Source of the DNA: a virus
Virus record (IMG/VR): IMGVR_UViG_3300027759_005402
Location: 1-39,169 of that record
Length of the DNA stretch: 39,169 nt
Reading direction: 5' to 3' (one strand)
Made by a program: the position numbers and the translations under genes. Within the stretch, counting starts at the first letter, position 1. Every line of letters begins with the position of its first letter. Of the stretch, positions 1-10,010 are shown in pieces. Under the pieces are notes generated by a model. It was not told the origin of the DNA, searched no databases, and saw only the letters and a program-made list of their open reading frames with translations.

Positions 1-257
1 TTCTCAATATGCCAGGACATATTATCATTCTCATTCTCAACAGTCCTTGGATTCTCAGGGTAATCTAGGTATATCTGATGTTTATGTTCATGGTGACCTA
101 TCTTTTCAGCATCTTTCGCTATATTAGGGAAGGCTGCAATTTCCGTTCCTTTAGGTAAGCTACATCTTGTCTTAAGACTGTAGGCAAGACACCTATTAAA
201 CGCATAGGCAAACATACAATTACCAATTCTACCGCTATAAAACCATAATTCTACCAT
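1..257 (-). CDS. Partial glycosyltransferase, GT11-like N-terminus
   Basis: This is the first 85 codons of a gene that runs off the left edge; no stop is seen. The protein starts MVELWFYSGRIGNCMFAYAF. The segment GRIGNCMFAYAFNRCLAYSL resembles the nucleotide-sugar-binding N-terminal motif G-x-L-G-N-Q-M-F-Q-Y-A-x-x-R-x-L-A of alpha-1,2-fucosyltransferase-like enzymes (GT11), so a sugar transferase acting in the host cytoplasm is likely; the substrate is unknown. The ATG lies 5 bases after the stop of the GT2 gene, so both are probably cotranscribed, and a TATTTATA motif 22 bases upstream could give it its own late promoter. The family call rests on this one short motif. Confidence 0.6.
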   Translation of the reverse strand, partial: MVELWFYSGRIGNCMFAYAFNRCLAYSLKTRCSLPKGTEIAAFPNIAKDAEKIGHHEHKHQIYLDYPENPRTVENENDNMSWHIE

Positions 258-262
258 AACTT

Positions 263-1021
263 TTACTTAATAGAAATTTTATAAATATCTTCTGGGGTAT
301 TTAACTCGGCAAGTCTTTTCCCCATTCTGTGACTAAGTTGATCATTATATCCTCCTTTATACATACCTTTATATTCTCCAATAAACCCTGAGAATTTACA
401 ATCTCCAAAACTATTATGCATTTGATTAAAGATGACAGCATCTAAATTAGCAGTCATTGGATAGGGAAACTTAATATTGGCCTCTAAAAATTCTTTTCTT
501 CTCCATGCAACTTGAGACATGTCAATATTGAAGTGAGGATTTAAAGGCCATGTCTTATTTAGGTGATGGTCTTCAAAGGGAGGATTTGTATCAAGAGGAG
601 TTAAAAGAGGATCGTAGGTGTGTATATGAGAGTATACGTAATTTTCATCTGTATGCTCTTCAAAATAACTGTCTAAGTTTTTAAGGTAGTCAGGGTAAAG
701 TGCATCATCATCGCAGAGCATTAAAACGTAGTCTGCATTAGATTCTTCTACGGCTATTTGTGCGTATTTTCCAAAGATAGAACCGTGTTCTTTTCCTCTA
801 CTTAATCTATTCTCTACGCTATCGTTAGTATTGTAGAATTTAATTCTATCTAAATACTCTTTTAATACTTCCTCTACAATAGGTCTTCCTGGTTCTTCTG
901 AGCTATCGTCTATGAAAGCTATCTCCCAATTACTGTAGGAGTGCTCTAATATACTTTTTAAAGCCACTCTTACTAAATTAGGTCTATTGTAATAGAATAA
1001 TAGTATTAATATTTTTTTCAT
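263..1021 (-). CDS. GT2-family glycosyltransferase
   Basis: A 252-residue protein beginning MKKILILLFYYNRPNLVRVA, typical of the GT-A fold GT2 family: an N-terminal strand followed by FYYNRP, then FIDDSSEEPG with the first nucleotide-binding Asp pair, and MLCDDDALYPDYLKNL with the DxD-type metal motif around residues 100-110. It should transfer a sugar from a nucleotide donor; the acceptor is unknown. The ATG at 1021 is preferred over an in-frame TTG at 1027. It follows the fibre gene ending at 1053 with a 31-base gap and precedes the GT11-like gene by 5 bases. Its position right behind the Thr/Pro-rich fibre genes suggests it may decorate virion proteins, or alternatively host surface sugars; that is inference. 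Confidence 0.85.
   Translation of the reverse strand: MKKILILLFYYNRPNLVRVALKSILEHSYSNWEIAFIDDSSEEPGRPIVEEVLKEYLDRIKFYNTNDSVENRLSRGKEHGSIFGKYAQIAVEESNADYVLMLCDDDALYPDYLKNLDSYFEEHTDENYVYSHIHTYDPLLTPLDTNPPFEDHHLNKTWPLNPHFNIDMSQVAWRRKEFLEANIKFPYPMTANLDAVIFNQMHNSFGDCKFSGFIGEYKGMYKGGYNDQLSHRMGKRLAELNTPEDIYKISIK
280..287 (-). promoter_or_regulatory. Late-promoter-like motif TATTTATA
   Basis: TATTTATA sits 22 bases upstream of the ATG of the partial GT11-like gene, inside the 3' end of the GT2 gene. Its surroundings (GATATTTATAAAAT) match those of the motif before the fibre gene starting at 3908. The promoter role is inferred. Confidence 0.4.
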
Positions 1022-1052
1022 AACCAATTTTTATTTAATATCCAAATAATTT

Positions 1053-3908
1053 TTATATACAAGCGCTATCGCTACAGGTTATATCTACACCACCGGTAAT
1101 ATCGAACGTTCTAGATATATTTGCTCCGCCGGCTACGTTAACACATTCTATAAATCCAGCAGTTGCTGAAATAACTACATTACCATCTGGGGATACGTTT
1201 GCTACTTGAACAATAACATTTTGAGTACCGGTATAAGGAGTAGTTCCACTAAATCCATCACCTATATTAACCGGGAATGTAACTCCGGAAATAGTTACTC
1301 CATTAACTGAAATATTACTAATTATACCGCCAAAGAATCCGTTAGTACCTGATATTGTTGTTTCAGCTGGTGTAGGAGTAGGTGTAGCTGTAGGTACTGG
1401 TGTTTCAGTAGGGGTCGGTGTAGGTGTTAACGTTGGTGTTAGTGTCGGTGTTGGTGTTGGTGTTTCTGTTGGTGTAGGGGTTAATGTTGGAGTAGGAGTT
1501 GGTGTAGAGGTTGAGCATACAACGCAAGCGGCATTTGGAGTAGCTACTGTACTTGATGGGCCTCCAGATCTTGTCAATTGTCTTGAATTCGATCCGTCAC
1601 TAATCCAGAATGTAAATAAGTCGAAAGTAGGTATCTCTGCAATAGTAAATGTAGTTGCTGTACAGAAGTTACCTGTATCACTAGCTACAGAGTATGCAGT
1701 GTATGGAGTACTTACATTACCTCCCTCGCAAGCATTTTGAGCGCTTGTATTACTAATATATAGGTTTTGAGGTCCAGGTGTAGGTGTCGGTGTTGGAGTT
1801 AACGTCGGTGTTAATGTAGGAGTAGGTGTTAAAGTAGGTGTTAACGTAGGTGTAGGTGTTAACGTTGGTGTTAATGTTGGTGTAGGTGTAGGAGTTAACG
1901 TAGGAGTTGGTGTTAACGTTGGTGTTAATGTTGGAGTCGGTGTTGGAGGAGTAGGTGTAGGAGTTAACGTAGGTGTTGGAGTAGGAGGAGTAGGAGTAGG
2001 TGTTAATGTCGGCGTTAATGTTGGAGTTGGTGTTGGTGTCGTAGTAGGACAATTAGCTACATTTGTTGCAAATCCACTATTGTCAATCTGAACTACTGTT
2101 GATCCGTCACTCTTATATCTATCTCCTCCAACATAAGCTACTAATGGAATAGTAGGTGTTGTACTATTACCTTCGTAGTATGTTGTACCGTCAGTAAATG
2201 AACTTCCATAAGACCATAAGTAAATATTCTTAGTAGCACTACAAGCTGCAGCTGCGCTTATTGAAGCGGCTCCATTAACTAAATACTTGAAAGTAGGTGC
2301 TGGGGTAGGGGTTGGCGTTAATGTTGGAGTTGGAGTTAATGTAGGTGTTAATGTCGGTGTAGGTGTAGGCGGTGTTGGTGTAGGTGTTAATGTTGGTGTT
2401 AGCGTCGGTGTTGGTGTAGGAGTATTGGTAGGACAGATAGTACTATTGAAAGTAACGCCGCTATCGTTTATCTGGAATACATTATTATTTGTGTCAGCTC
2501 TCCACTGGTCTGCTCCAGCAATTGGTACGAATGGTAGTGTATTGCTATTGTAGAATGTAATACCGTCGTAATAAGTATCGCTATAAGCATATACTACAGT
2601 GTTTCTAATTGCAGAGCAAGCAGCAGTAGATCCGTTTCTAGCTTGAGTTATTGTAAATGCGAACGGTGGTGGTACAGGAGTTGGTGTAGGAGTAGGTGTT
2701 AAAGTAGGAGTTAGGGTCGGTGTAGGCGTTAGGGTTGGTGTTGGTGTTAAAGTCGGTGTAGGTGTTAATGTTGGTGTTGGATCTACGCTACAAGCTGAAC
2801 CTGATGCTCCAATGAATATATAAGGACTATCTGAGTTTACTGTGTCTGTTTGAGCACATACAGTTCTACTGCTACCATTAACTACTGAGCTTGTAACTGC
2901 GGTACCTGGACAATTAATGTAATAGAAATCATAAGCGTTTCTATTTGCTGTACCGTCGTCAGCAGTAACTACGTAAAGGTAACAAGATGCTGTTGCCGGT
3001 GTAGGAGTAGGTGTTAATGTCGGAGTAGGTGTAGGTGTTAATGTTTCTGTCGGTGTTGGTGTTAATGTCGGAGTAGGTGTTGGTTCTATTAGATTACATA
3101 ATTGACACTCTGTTGATCTTGATGCAAGAGTAGAACCGCTATTATGGAATATTTGAACCCATTTACCTTCAAATGACAACCAGAAAGAATCTGTAGTTAG
3201 CGTGGTAAAGAAACTACTACTGTAATTTGATGAACTACAGAAAGTATCGCCATCATAAGAAGCGCTAAATGAAGTTCCTCCATTACATTCTAAGTAGCCT
3301 GACGGTTGTGTTGTAAAGAATCTAGCATTAATTAGTGGCTGTGGGGTTGGAGTAGGGGTTGGTGTTAAGGTTGCAGTTGGTGTTGGTGTTGGTGTTAATG
3401 TAGGAGTAGGAGTAAGTTCGGTCGGTGTTGGCGTTGGTGTTAATGTCGGAGTAGGTGTTGGTTCTAGAGTAGCAGTAGGTGTAGGCGTTAAAGTTGGCGT
3501 AGGTGTTGACGTTGGGCCGGGAGTGGCAGTAGGCGTAGGTGTTAATGTTGGAGTAGGAGTAGGTCCTACAGTAGCAGTAGGTGTTGGAGTTATAGTTGGA
3601 GTCGGTGTTGGGCCTGGTGTTGCAGTAGGCGTTACTGTAGGTGTTGGTGTTACCGTTATAATCGGAATAATATTACTATATCCGTCACAAGCTCCACCAA
3701 CATTGGTAATATATGCAAAGTCGCTGCCATCTCCTACTAGTGCAGCAAAGCCGTTAAGTATTTGAGTTCTACTTACAGGATTTAAGCTACCGCTTGCAGC
3801 ATTTAGTGCTGGATATTGAGTGGGAGATCCGGCTTCAGAGTAGGAGACGTTAAAAGAATCACATGCAGTTTTAACGTTTTGAGCCTGTATATATATTAAT
3901 TGAGACAT
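1053..3908 (-). CDS. Thr-Pro repeat modular fibre/adhesin protein A
   Basis: A 951-residue protein. Residues 1-83 form an N-terminal domain that is clearly paralogous to that of the next gene ([10 protein letters not shown] versus [10 protein letters not shown], both ending in a GG-x-CDG segment). The rest alternates Thr-Pro linkers ([10 protein letters not shown] type) with beads of about 60-85 residues, most with two or more Cys, and ends in a roughly 105-residue Gly/Val-rich domain ([20 protein letters not shown]). Such architecture fits an extended virion fibre or adhesin that displays binding modules on flexible rods. No signal peptide is visible. The ATG at 3908 follows two TATTTATA-like motifs. 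Two glycosyltransferase genes follow. The receptor or target cannot be read from the sequence. The fibre role is inference from architecture and position after the tail operon. Confidence 0.75.
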   Translation of the reverse strand: MSQLIYIQAQNVKTACDSFNVSYSEAGSPTQYPALNAASGSLNPVSRTQILNGFAALVGDGSDFAYITNVGGACDGYSNIIPIITVTPTPTVTPTATPGPTPTPTITPTPTATVGPTPTPTLTPTPTATPGPTSTPTPTLTPTPTATLEPTPTPTLTPTPTPTELTPTPTLTPTPTPTATLTPTPTPTPQPLINARFFTTQPSGYLECNGGTSFSASYDGDTFCSSSNYSSSFFTTLTTDSFWLSFEGKWVQIFHNSGSTLASRSTECQLCNLIEPTPTPTLTPTPTETLTPTPTPTLTPTPTPATASCYLYVVTADDGTANRNAYDFYYINCPGTAVTSSVVNGSSRTVCAQTDTVNSDSPYIFIGASGSACSVDPTPTLTPTPTLTPTPTLTPTPTLTPTLTPTPTPTPVPPPFAFTITQARNGSTAACSAIRNTVVYAYSDTYYDGITFYNSNTLPFVPIAGADQWRADTNNNVFQINDSGVTFNSTICPTNTPTPTPTLTPTLTPTPTPPTPTPTLTPTLTPTPTLTPTPTPAPTFKYLVNGAASISAAAACSATKNIYLWSYGSSFTDGTTYYEGNSTTPTIPLVAYVGGDRYKSDGSTVVQIDNSGFATNVANCPTTTPTPTPTLTPTLTPTPTPPTPTPTLTPTPTPPTPTPTLTPTLTPTPTLTPTPTPTLTPTLTPTPTLTPTLTPTPTLTPTLTPTPTPTPGPQNLYISNTSAQNACEGGNVSTPYTAYSVASDTGNFCTATTFTIAEIPTFDLFTFWISDGSNSRQLTRSGGPSSTVATPNAACVVCSTSTPTPTPTLTPTPTETPTPTPTLTPTLTPTPTPTETPVPTATPTPTPAETTISGTNGFFGGIISNISVNGVTISGVTFPVNIGDGFSGTTPYTGTQNVIVQVANVSPDGNVVISATAGFIECVNVAGGANISRTFDITGGVDITCSDSACI
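1363..3655 (-). repeat. Interspersed 6-bp repeat tracts encoding Thr-Pro linkers
   Basis: Several long tracts of degenerate hexamers (on the plus strand GGTGTT, GGTGTA, GGAGTA, GGAGTT and variants) encode the Thr-Pro linkers of fibre A. Higher-order repeats of 18-30 bases are visible. They are broken up by unique bead-coding DNA. Such tracts can change length by slippage or recombination in whole codon pairs without shifting the frame. Confidence 0.85.
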
Positions 3909-3926
3909 TTACTATATTGTATATTT

Positions 3927-3934
3927 TATAAATA
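3927..3934 (-). promoter_or_regulatory. Late-promoter-like motif TATTTATA (proximal)
   Basis: TATTTATA lies 18 bases upstream of the ATG of fibre A at 3908, in a 69-base gap after the fibre B gene. Assignment as a late promoter is inferred from its recurrence upstream of other virion genes. Confidence 0.5.
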
Positions 3935-3966
3935 TCTTCCAGATTATGATTACACTTATGTACTCT

Positions 3967-3974
3967 AATAAATA
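3967..3974 (-). promoter_or_regulatory. Late-promoter-like motif TATTTATT (distal)
   Basis: A second copy of the motif 58 bases upstream of the fibre A start and just after the stop of fibre B, giving a tandem pair in the same gap. Confidence 0.4.
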
Positions 3975-3977
3975 TTT

Positions 3978-6833
3978 TTAAAATTGACAAGCATCAGAAC
4001 ACGTTGTACTAGTCTTGATATAATTATCAAAATCTATGAAAGTTATATCCGGTGCTCCATTTCCGCTTATTTGATAAACATATCCATCTCCTATATTGTA
4101 CCAATTTCCAACTGTTAAGTTAGTAGAAGACCTAGCGGGTTCTGCTACTGATCCTTGATCTTGACATGGATCACATAGGTAACGTTCTATAGTATACCAT
4201 TGGTAAGGATCTGCGGGTGTTGGAGTAGGAGTTGGTGTTACAGTTGGTACCGGTGTTGAAGTAGGTGTAGGCGTTAGAGTAGGAGTTGGTGTTAATGTTG
4301 GCGTTAATGTAGGAGTCGGCGTTAATGTAGGAGTTAGTGTAGGAGTTGGGGTTGGTTCCGGTGTTGAGGTAGGTGTCGGTGTTAATGTTGGTGTAGGTGT
4401 AGGAGGAGTTGGTGTAGGAGTTGGTTGAGCACATAGTGTACTACAAGTCACGACTCCAGTTCCGCTCATAGTTGTAAGTAACGCTATTTGTGCTGATGCA
4501 TCTGACATTACTCTTAAAATATAGCCTGTAGTAGGGTCTAGTCTATAGCGTTGAGTCGGTGCTATTGATAATGTAACATTATTATTGATGTATAGATCTT
4601 CAATATATAAACAACTTCCGCCTTCTTGACATTCATACCTTTCTGCTAAATAGAAGAAGCTAGGAGTAGGAGTTGGCGTTAGAGTAGGAGTTGGTGTTGG
4701 TGGAGTAGGAGTAGGAGTAGGAGTTAATGTAGCGGTTGGTGTTGGTGTTGGTACAGGGGTAGCGGTAGGAGTTAGAGTAGGAGTTGGCGTAGGTGGTGTT
4801 GGTGTTGGAGTTAAGGTAGGAGTTGGTGTTGGACAGTTTGTTAAATTTGTTGCATATCCGTTATCGTCGATTTGAACTGCTGCTGATCCGTTACTCTTCC
4901 ATCTATCTGCTCCAGCATAAACTACTAATGGAATAGTAGGTGCAGTGCTTGTACCTTCGTAGTATGTTACTAGGTCTGTAAAAGTATCTGCATAGGACCA
5001 AATGTAAACGTTTTTAGTTGTACTACAAGCTACAGTTGCGCTTACTGAAGGAGATCCGTTAACTCTGTAACTATAGCCAGGCGGTGGGGTAGGGGTTGGT
5101 GTAGGTGTAGGTGTTGCTGTTGGAGCTGGCGTAGCTGTAGGTGTTGGTGTCAAGGTTGGAGTTGGTGTAGGAGTTGAAGTTCCACATATAACGCAAGCTG
5201 CATCTGGAGTAGCTGTTGTACTTGTCGGTCCTCCTTGTCTTGTTAGTTGTCTTGAATTCGATCCATCACTAACCCAGAATGTATCTAAATCTAAAGCAGG
5301 TATCTCTGCGATAGTAAATGTGGTTGCTGTACAGAAATTACCGGTATTACTAGCTACAGAGTATGCAAAATATGGAGTACTTACATTACCTCCGTTACAA
5401 GCATTTGCACCGCTTGTATTACTAATATATAAACTTTGTGGTCCAGGTGTAGGTGTCGGTGTTGGTGTAGGTGTTGGACAATAAACAATTTCAGTCACTC
5501 TTCCATCCTCTACACTCGGTAAACCAATTAAATAAACTTGACTATTGGCAGTATCGTTTACATATTTAGTTGCAACAATAGGAGTTGTTAATCCTAGATC
5601 TTCGTAAAGGACTGTTCCGACGCCTAAAGTACCTCTATAATAAATTTGAGTTGTAATAGTTCCATTACAAGCATTTGTTAAGTTACTGCCTGTATAAGAA
5701 GTGAAAGATACTGGTGTACAGCTTCCGCAATCTGCATACTCTGTGTTAATAGAAACATTTGTACTAGCTGCTGAAGCAGTTACTGATGCTGTTGATAAGA
5801 CATTCCAACAATTTGCACCATTCATACCAGGTATTAAGTCGCTTAGATCATCCATTGTATAAACCTTGCCGACTACAGGGCTCAATCCGTTCGATTGCAT
5901 CACATAAGTAGTGACACTACCACTACACAATCTAACATTAAACTTAGGTAGTGGAGTAGGTGTAGGGGTAGGGGTAGGAGTTAATGTTAGTGTTGGAGTT
6001 AAGGTAGGGGTAGGCGTTGGTGTAAGTGTTGGCGCAATATAAGTAGTCTGTACACTTCCTGATAAAGATCCTGTGAAAGATCCTGTTAAATAAGTTCCTC
6101 TACTTAATCTACTACCACTATCAGTTGTTGTAAATACACTAGATGTATTTGAAGAGCCCGTAATACTTAAAATCATCGTTGAAGTACCGGTTAATGGCCA
6201 TGAACTTCCACTATTATAACCGCTAAAGATTACATAGTCTCCAGGTATAGCACTAAGCGATCCGCTTACAGAGCTAGAGTAGAAGTAACTACTAGAAGTA
6301 GCTGATCCTGAAGGTCTTTGTATTACAACAGACATACTAGCAGGAACATTAGCAGCTAGATTAAGTCGGTAGTATATTGGTACAGGTATTGGAGTAGCGG
6401 TAGGGGTAGGGGTAGGGGTTAAGGTAGGAGTTGGTGTTAGGGTCGGTGTTAGTGTTGGTGTAGGCGTAGGAGGGGTAGGAGTAGGTGTTAATGTTGGAGT
6501 AGGTGTTAATGTCGGTGTTGGTGTCGGTGTTAAGGTTAGAGTAGGTGTTGGCGTTGGTGTTACTGTAGGTGTCGGAGCTCCTGGAACAAGCGTTGCTATA
6601 GTCACTCCGTCACACTTTCCACCGTAATTGCTAAAATATATGTATTGTACATCGTCAGGAACTAAAGCATAAAATCCAGTAGTAATTTGAGAGCTACTTA
6701 TAGGAGATAGGCTTCCACTACTTAAGCTCATTGCTAAGTATTGGGTTGTACTTCCTACTAGTGAGTAGTATACATTAAACAGATCGGCTGTTACTCCGAC
6801 TCTCTGTGCTTTTATGTATAGTGTTCTTGACAT
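3978..6833 (-). CDS. Thr-Pro repeat modular fibre/adhesin protein B
   Basis: A 951-residue paralogue of fibre A; the equal length is coincidental because the modules are in a different order. Residues 1-88 match the N-terminal domain of A. A Ser/Thr-rich bead follows the first linker ([20 protein letters not shown]), then beads shared with A: one around residues 470-560 beginning [20 protein letters not shown] and one beginning [20 protein letters not shown], both very close to beads of A at both protein and DNA level. The C-terminal bead is Cys-rich ([14 protein letters not shown]). A TATTTATA motif lies 7 bases upstream of the ATG. Probable role: host recognition or virion decoration. The exact location in the virion is unknown. 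Confidence 0.75.
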   Translation of the reverse strand: MSRTLYIKAQRVGVTADLFNVYYSLVGSTTQYLAMSLSSGSLSPISSSQITTGFYALVPDDVQYIYFSNYGGKCDGVTIATLVPGAPTPTVTPTPTPTLTLTPTPTPTLTPTPTLTPTPTPPTPTPTLTPTLTPTPTLTPTPTPTATPIPVPIYYRLNLAANVPASMSVVIQRPSGSATSSSYFYSSSVSGSLSAIPGDYVIFSGYNSGSSWPLTGTSTMILSITGSSNTSSVFTTTDSGSRLSRGTYLTGSFTGSLSGSVQTTYIAPTLTPTPTPTLTPTLTLTPTPTPTPTPLPKFNVRLCSGSVTTYVMQSNGLSPVVGKVYTMDDLSDLIPGMNGANCWNVLSTASVTASAASTNVSINTEYADCGSCTPVSFTSYTGSNLTNACNGTITTQIYYRGTLGVGTVLYEDLGLTTPIVATKYVNDTANSQVYLIGLPSVEDGRVTEIVYCPTPTPTPTPTPGPQSLYISNTSGANACNGGNVSTPYFAYSVASNTGNFCTATTFTIAEIPALDLDTFWVSDGSNSRQLTRQGGPTSTTATPDAACVICGTSTPTPTPTLTPTPTATPAPTATPTPTPTPTPPPGYSYRVNGSPSVSATVACSTTKNVYIWSYADTFTDLVTYYEGTSTAPTIPLVVYAGADRWKSNGSAAVQIDDNGYATNLTNCPTPTPTLTPTPTPPTPTPTLTPTATPVPTPTPTATLTPTPTPTPPTPTPTLTPTPTPSFFYLAERYECQEGGSCLYIEDLYINNNVTLSIAPTQRYRLDPTTGYILRVMSDASAQIALLTTMSGTGVVTCSTLCAQPTPTPTPPTPTPTLTPTPTSTPEPTPTPTLTPTLTPTPTLTPTLTPTPTLTPTPTSTPVPTVTPTPTPTPADPYQWYTIERYLCDPCQDQGSVAEPARSSTNLTVGNWYNIGDGYVYQISGNGAPDITFIDFDNYIKTSTTCSDACQF
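4204..6580 (-). repeat. Interspersed 6-bp repeat tracts encoding Thr-Pro linkers
   Basis: The same hexamer family as in fibre A, in several tracts between bead-coding segments of fibre B. Because both genes carry the same repeats in the same orientation, the tracts are natural sites for recombination between them. Confidence 0.85.
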
Positions 6834-6840
6834 TTATTTA

Positions 6841-6848
6841 TATAAATA
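6841..6848 (-). promoter_or_regulatory. Late-promoter-like motif TATTTATA
   Basis: TATTTATA ends 7 bases before the ATG of fibre B at 6833, in a 35-base AT-rich gap. If it is a -10-type element the transcript would start at or very near the start codon. Confidence 0.5.
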
Positions 6849-6868
6849 TTTTTACTTTGTTTTATTTT

Positions 6869-8890
6869 TTAATCTCCACCGCAATTAGCTCCATTATACA
6901 CTGTACCGTTACTTGGTGTTATCGTAGCTCCGTTACCGCTTGTATCAGTAAACCAAGGATATGAATTAGTACCTGCATTATTTAAGTAAGTTGCATTAGA
7001 ATAATAGTAGCTGTATCCTGCAGCAAAATATGCAGGTGTTCCAGGATACCCGTATACACCTACAGTACCTAAGTCATAGCCGCAAGGATAACTTCCTATT
7101 GCTGCTGTAAAGAGCAATCCGAATGTAGCACCAGTAGCAGTTGGAGTAGGAGTCGGTGTTAGGGTAGGTGTTAAGGTCGGTGTAGGAGTTATACTCGGTG
7201 TTGGAGTTGGAGTTAGGAAATTACAAGCATAGTAGTCTGAAATACTGCTGCCGTACTGGAATCTGTAGCTGTTTATCCAGTAGTATCCAAATGATCCGTT
7301 AGCGCTAAAGTTTGTAGTTAGGCTTGATTCATTATATAAAATAGTATTATTACCTAAAGTACCTGTATAAAATACCGTTTGAGTATATCCGCTAACTCCT
7401 CCTTGAGTACAAGCTTCAGTTCCTGTTTGATAACCGTAAGGATAGTCTACGTAAGAGTTCATCCAGATAGTAGCACTAGAAGTTCCAAATCCTAAAGTTG
7501 CTGTTGGTGTTGGAGTTGGTGTTGCTGTAGGAGGTGGTGTTGGAGTTAAAGTAGGTGTTGGAGTAGGTGTTAATGTAGTACAGTTAGTATAATTTGTAAT
7601 ACTTGAGCCGTATTCAAACTTGTATCCTGCAATCCAATACCAGCCAAATGATCCATCAGTGCTAAAGTTTGTAGTAAGTCCTACCTCATTATATAATGCA
7701 GTTCCGTTACCTAAAGTTCCTACGTAATATACTGTCTGTACTACTCCGGTTATTCCTCCTAATGTACATGCAATTAACCCAGTCTGGTATCCATAAGGGT
7801 AATCTACATTAGAGTCCATATAGACAGAACCGCTCTTTATTACTAATGGTGCTGTAGGAGTAGGCGTTGGTGTTAATGTCGGTGTTGGTGTCAGGGTTGG
7901 AGTTGGTGTTAGAGTTGGTGTTGGAACAGGTGTTCGAGTCGGCGTTAGAGTAGGAGTAGGTGTTAGGGTAGCTGTAGGTGTAGGTGTTGGTGTCGGTAAA
8001 ATATTATCTATGCTGATTCCTGATACTCCACAATCTACGATTTCTACTGTTAGCTTTTGAGGATCAGATACTGCGCAGTAGGTTGAATTTACGGTGTATT
8101 TAGCCTCGTAAGTACCTACTACATTAATTAAGTTATTATTTCCAGTTAATGATACGCGTCCAGATGACTCTATGTTATTGGTTGGAAAAGAATTAGCAGA
8201 AGAGGTTATTATACTTAAAGTACTTGTATTAACAGGTGCACAGTCGGCTTGAGCATCAGCAATTGGATTAAATACCTTACTGCTCTGCGTTATATCAAAC
8301 TGATAATACTTAGGGAAAGTAAAGGGACCGCCGTCCATTACACAGTAATAGTCGGGGTTAGTTATAATTGCAAATCCTTGAGGATATATTATATTACCTA
8401 CGCGTGTATTATTACTTAATCTATCTACTACGTTACCATTACCGTCGTCAGCTAAGTAATATCCGCTTCCAGTTAAAAAGAAACTCTTTCTAGATACCTT
8501 CTCACCGAAAGTATTTTTCGGAATATTAATAATCTTTATTTTAGCTAAAGACTGTGTAGGAAAATATCGAATATCAGCAGAAGAAGATAAGGTACTGTTG
8601 TTTTCAAACGTACCAGAAGCTGCTGTAGACTGTAGGGAGTTGTCTGCACTTGAAGTGCTATACATATAACTGCCGGTCAGGAAATTAGAATAGAACAAGT
8701 GTCTAATAGATAAGTATCGCAAAGTTCTTTGCGGCACAGATCCTGTTACTGTAACGGGGCCATTTAACCCACTTTGTGCATAAATACCTGAATCGCATAT
8801 AGCAGTGTTACTATAAGAGGAAGAGTACTTAAGTTTAATGGGAGTAGTGGCAACATCAGAAACTAAAAGACTATTTGATGCTCTACTCAT
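6869..8890 (-). CDS. Tail/fibre protein C with Thr-Pro linkers and a duplicated bead
   Basis: A 673-residue protein. Roughly the first 300 residues are not repetitive and look like a virion-anchoring region ([20 protein letters not shown], then [20 protein letters not shown]). It then carries two tandem copies of a bead with the shared segment [10 protein letters not shown] and a later LTTNFS-x-x-GSFG motif, separated by Thr-Pro linkers, and ends in a Gly/Tyr/Ser-rich bead. The N-terminal part is unrelated to fibres A and B, so this protein may be the base to which, or beside which, they attach. It begins 12 bases after the stop of the next upstream gene and has no late motif of its own, which suggests cotranscription with the tail genes. 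The role is inferred from position and architecture. Confidence 0.7.
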   Translation of the reverse strand: MSRASNSLLVSDVATTPIKLKYSSSYSNTAICDSGIYAQSGLNGPVTVTGSVPQRTLRYLSIRHLFYSNFLTGSYMYSTSSADNSLQSTAASGTFENNSTLSSSADIRYFPTQSLAKIKIINIPKNTFGEKVSRKSFFLTGSGYYLADDGNGNVVDRLSNNTRVGNIIYPQGFAIITNPDYYCVMDGGPFTFPKYYQFDITQSSKVFNPIADAQADCAPVNTSTLSIITSSANSFPTNNIESSGRVSLTGNNNLINVVGTYEAKYTVNSTYCAVSDPQKLTVEIVDCGVSGISIDNILPTPTPTPTATLTPTPTLTPTRTPVPTPTLTPTPTLTPTPTLTPTPTPTAPLVIKSGSVYMDSNVDYPYGYQTGLIACTLGGITGVVQTVYYVGTLGNGTALYNEVGLTTNFSTDGSFGWYWIAGYKFEYGSSITNYTNCTTLTPTPTPTLTPTPPPTATPTPTPTATLGFGTSSATIWMNSYVDYPYGYQTGTEACTQGGVSGYTQTVFYTGTLGNNTILYNESSLTTNFSANGSFGYYWINSYRFQYGSSISDYYACNFLTPTPTPSITPTPTLTPTLTPTPTPTATGATFGLLFTAAIGSYPCGYDLGTVGVYGYPGTPAYFAAGYSYYYSNATYLNNAGTNSYPWFTDTSGNGATITPSNGTVYNGANCGGD
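7136..8000 (-). repeat. 6-bp repeat tracts encoding Thr-Pro linkers
   Basis: Three shorter hexamer tracts (about 7136-7210, 7498-7572 and 7853-7995) of the same family as in fibres A and B, separating the duplicated beads of protein C. Confidence 0.8.
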
Positions 8891-8902
8891 TTTATTATTT
8901 TA

Positions 8903-10006
8903 TTACCAATCTAACTTAACTCTAATTAATGCTTCTTTTGTAAAGTCCTTAACTAAGGCTTGTGACATTTTAGCCACTGCTAAAAGTTCACTATTATTAT
9001 TATATAATCCAACTGTTGTTACGAAAGTTTGTGGACTGTAAATCATTGTGTCGTAGAGTACAGCACCAGTAGAGCCTGAAGTAAATGTTGGATTAGTAGA
9101 GTAGTTATATTCTGCGTTATTAACTCTTACAAATATATAATCCGAAGAAACAGTTTCTTGAGAGTTTAGCTGGAATCCAGATCCTGTTAACGGTAAAGCA
9201 GAGCTAGAAGAAATAGCTTGATACATTAAAGTATTATTAGTAGAAGTATAAGAAGCAGATGCAGCAGGTGCTGAACCACTACCGTAGTTTCTTCTATCTG
9301 GGATTAAACCGATTCCTCCCTGTCCGAAACTTAAAGCAAGAGCACTTGGATTAAGTATGATAGTTGCGATATCCGGTAAGAAGAATCCGTAAGATCCGGA
9401 AACGGTTTGGCCTTGGCCAGATGCGTTTGTAAGTGTTTGATTCACAGATCTACCAAAAGATCCAGAGACTAACGAGAAGACTCTACCGCAGTCTAAGTAA
9501 TTAATTACTGTGCTATCGTTACTGTTATCTGTAATTGTAATTTGACCTGCAGATCCTGATAACGTTAAGTTAAAGGTACCAGGCATTAAAGATTGTTTAT
9601 ATCTATTTCTTTCAATATTTAATACCCAAATGTCTTGAGCTCTTGGTGTAGCACCGCCGAAATTAAATCCTTGAGATCCTGTAACTTCTGGTCCGTATAC
9701 TAAAGTTTGATACTGATTGTAGGTAGTTAGTGAAGGAGATACTCCTGGTACTAAAGAATTTAACCATGGAGATCCTGATCCGAAAATGTTTCCATAAGCA
9801 ATAGCAAACTGAACTGCTGCTCCATTTGATCCATAAACCTGTTGATATACATTTAAGTAGTATGCACCCGCGCTTATTGTAGAAGTTGGAACTGTAGAGG
9901 CTGTATAAAAGGTAGTTAGCGACGGTACATTAGAGCTCCAAGCTGGAGCTGTAACTGAATCGTTACTAATTACGAAATCCGATGGATTTAACTGTGTAAA
10001 TGACAT
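8903..10006 (-). CDS. Tail/baseplate structural protein, 367 aa
   Basis: A 367-residue Ser/Gly/Thr-rich protein without transmembrane segments. Its C-terminus, with a segment close to TTVGLYNNNSELLAVAKMSQ followed by KDFTKEALIRVKLDW, is a pattern I recognise from virion proteins of T4-like environmental phages, where it sits among baseplate and neck/tail genes. No enzyme motif is visible. It starts 4 bases after the stop of the 222-residue gene and is followed by protein C after 12 bases, so it belongs to the tail operon. Its exact place in the particle is not determinable here. Confidence 0.75.
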   Translation of the reverse strand: MSFTQLNPSDFVISNDSVTAPAWSSNVPSLTTFYTASTVPTSTISAGAYYLNVYQQVYGSNGAAVQFAIAYGNIFGSGSPWLNSLVPGVSPSLTTYNQYQTLVYGPEVTGSQGFNFGGATPRAQDIWVLNIERNRYKQSLMPGTFNLTLSGSAGQITITDNSNDSTVINYLDCGRVFSLVSGSFGRSVNQTLTNASGQGQTVSGSYGFFLPDIATIILNPSALALSFGQGGIGLIPDRRNYGSGSAPAASASYTSTNNTLMYQAISSSSALPLTGSGFQLNSQETVSSDYIFVRVNNAEYNYSTNPTFTSGSTGAVLYDTMIYSPQTFVTTVGLYNNNSELLAVAKMSQALVKDFTKEALIRVKLDW

Positions 10007-10010
10007 ATTC

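Noticed and set aside
2287-3765. Plus-strand reading frames rich in Gly-Val repeats (2287-2553 and 3523-3765) and an Asn/Thr/Tyr-rich minus frame at 1753-2052
   Set aside because: They are other-frame readings of the hexamer repeats that encode Thr-Pro linkers; no start signals, and the Thr-Pro frame runs through the whole gene.
1363-6580. Repeat arrays as possible CRISPR
   Set aside because: The repeats have a 6-bp unit that stays in a coding frame, with no constant repeat and spacer structure.
1053-6833. Equal length (951 aa) of fibres A and B as sign of a simple whole-gene duplication
   Set aside because: The bead order differs and only the N-terminal domain and some beads correspond, so equal length is chance.
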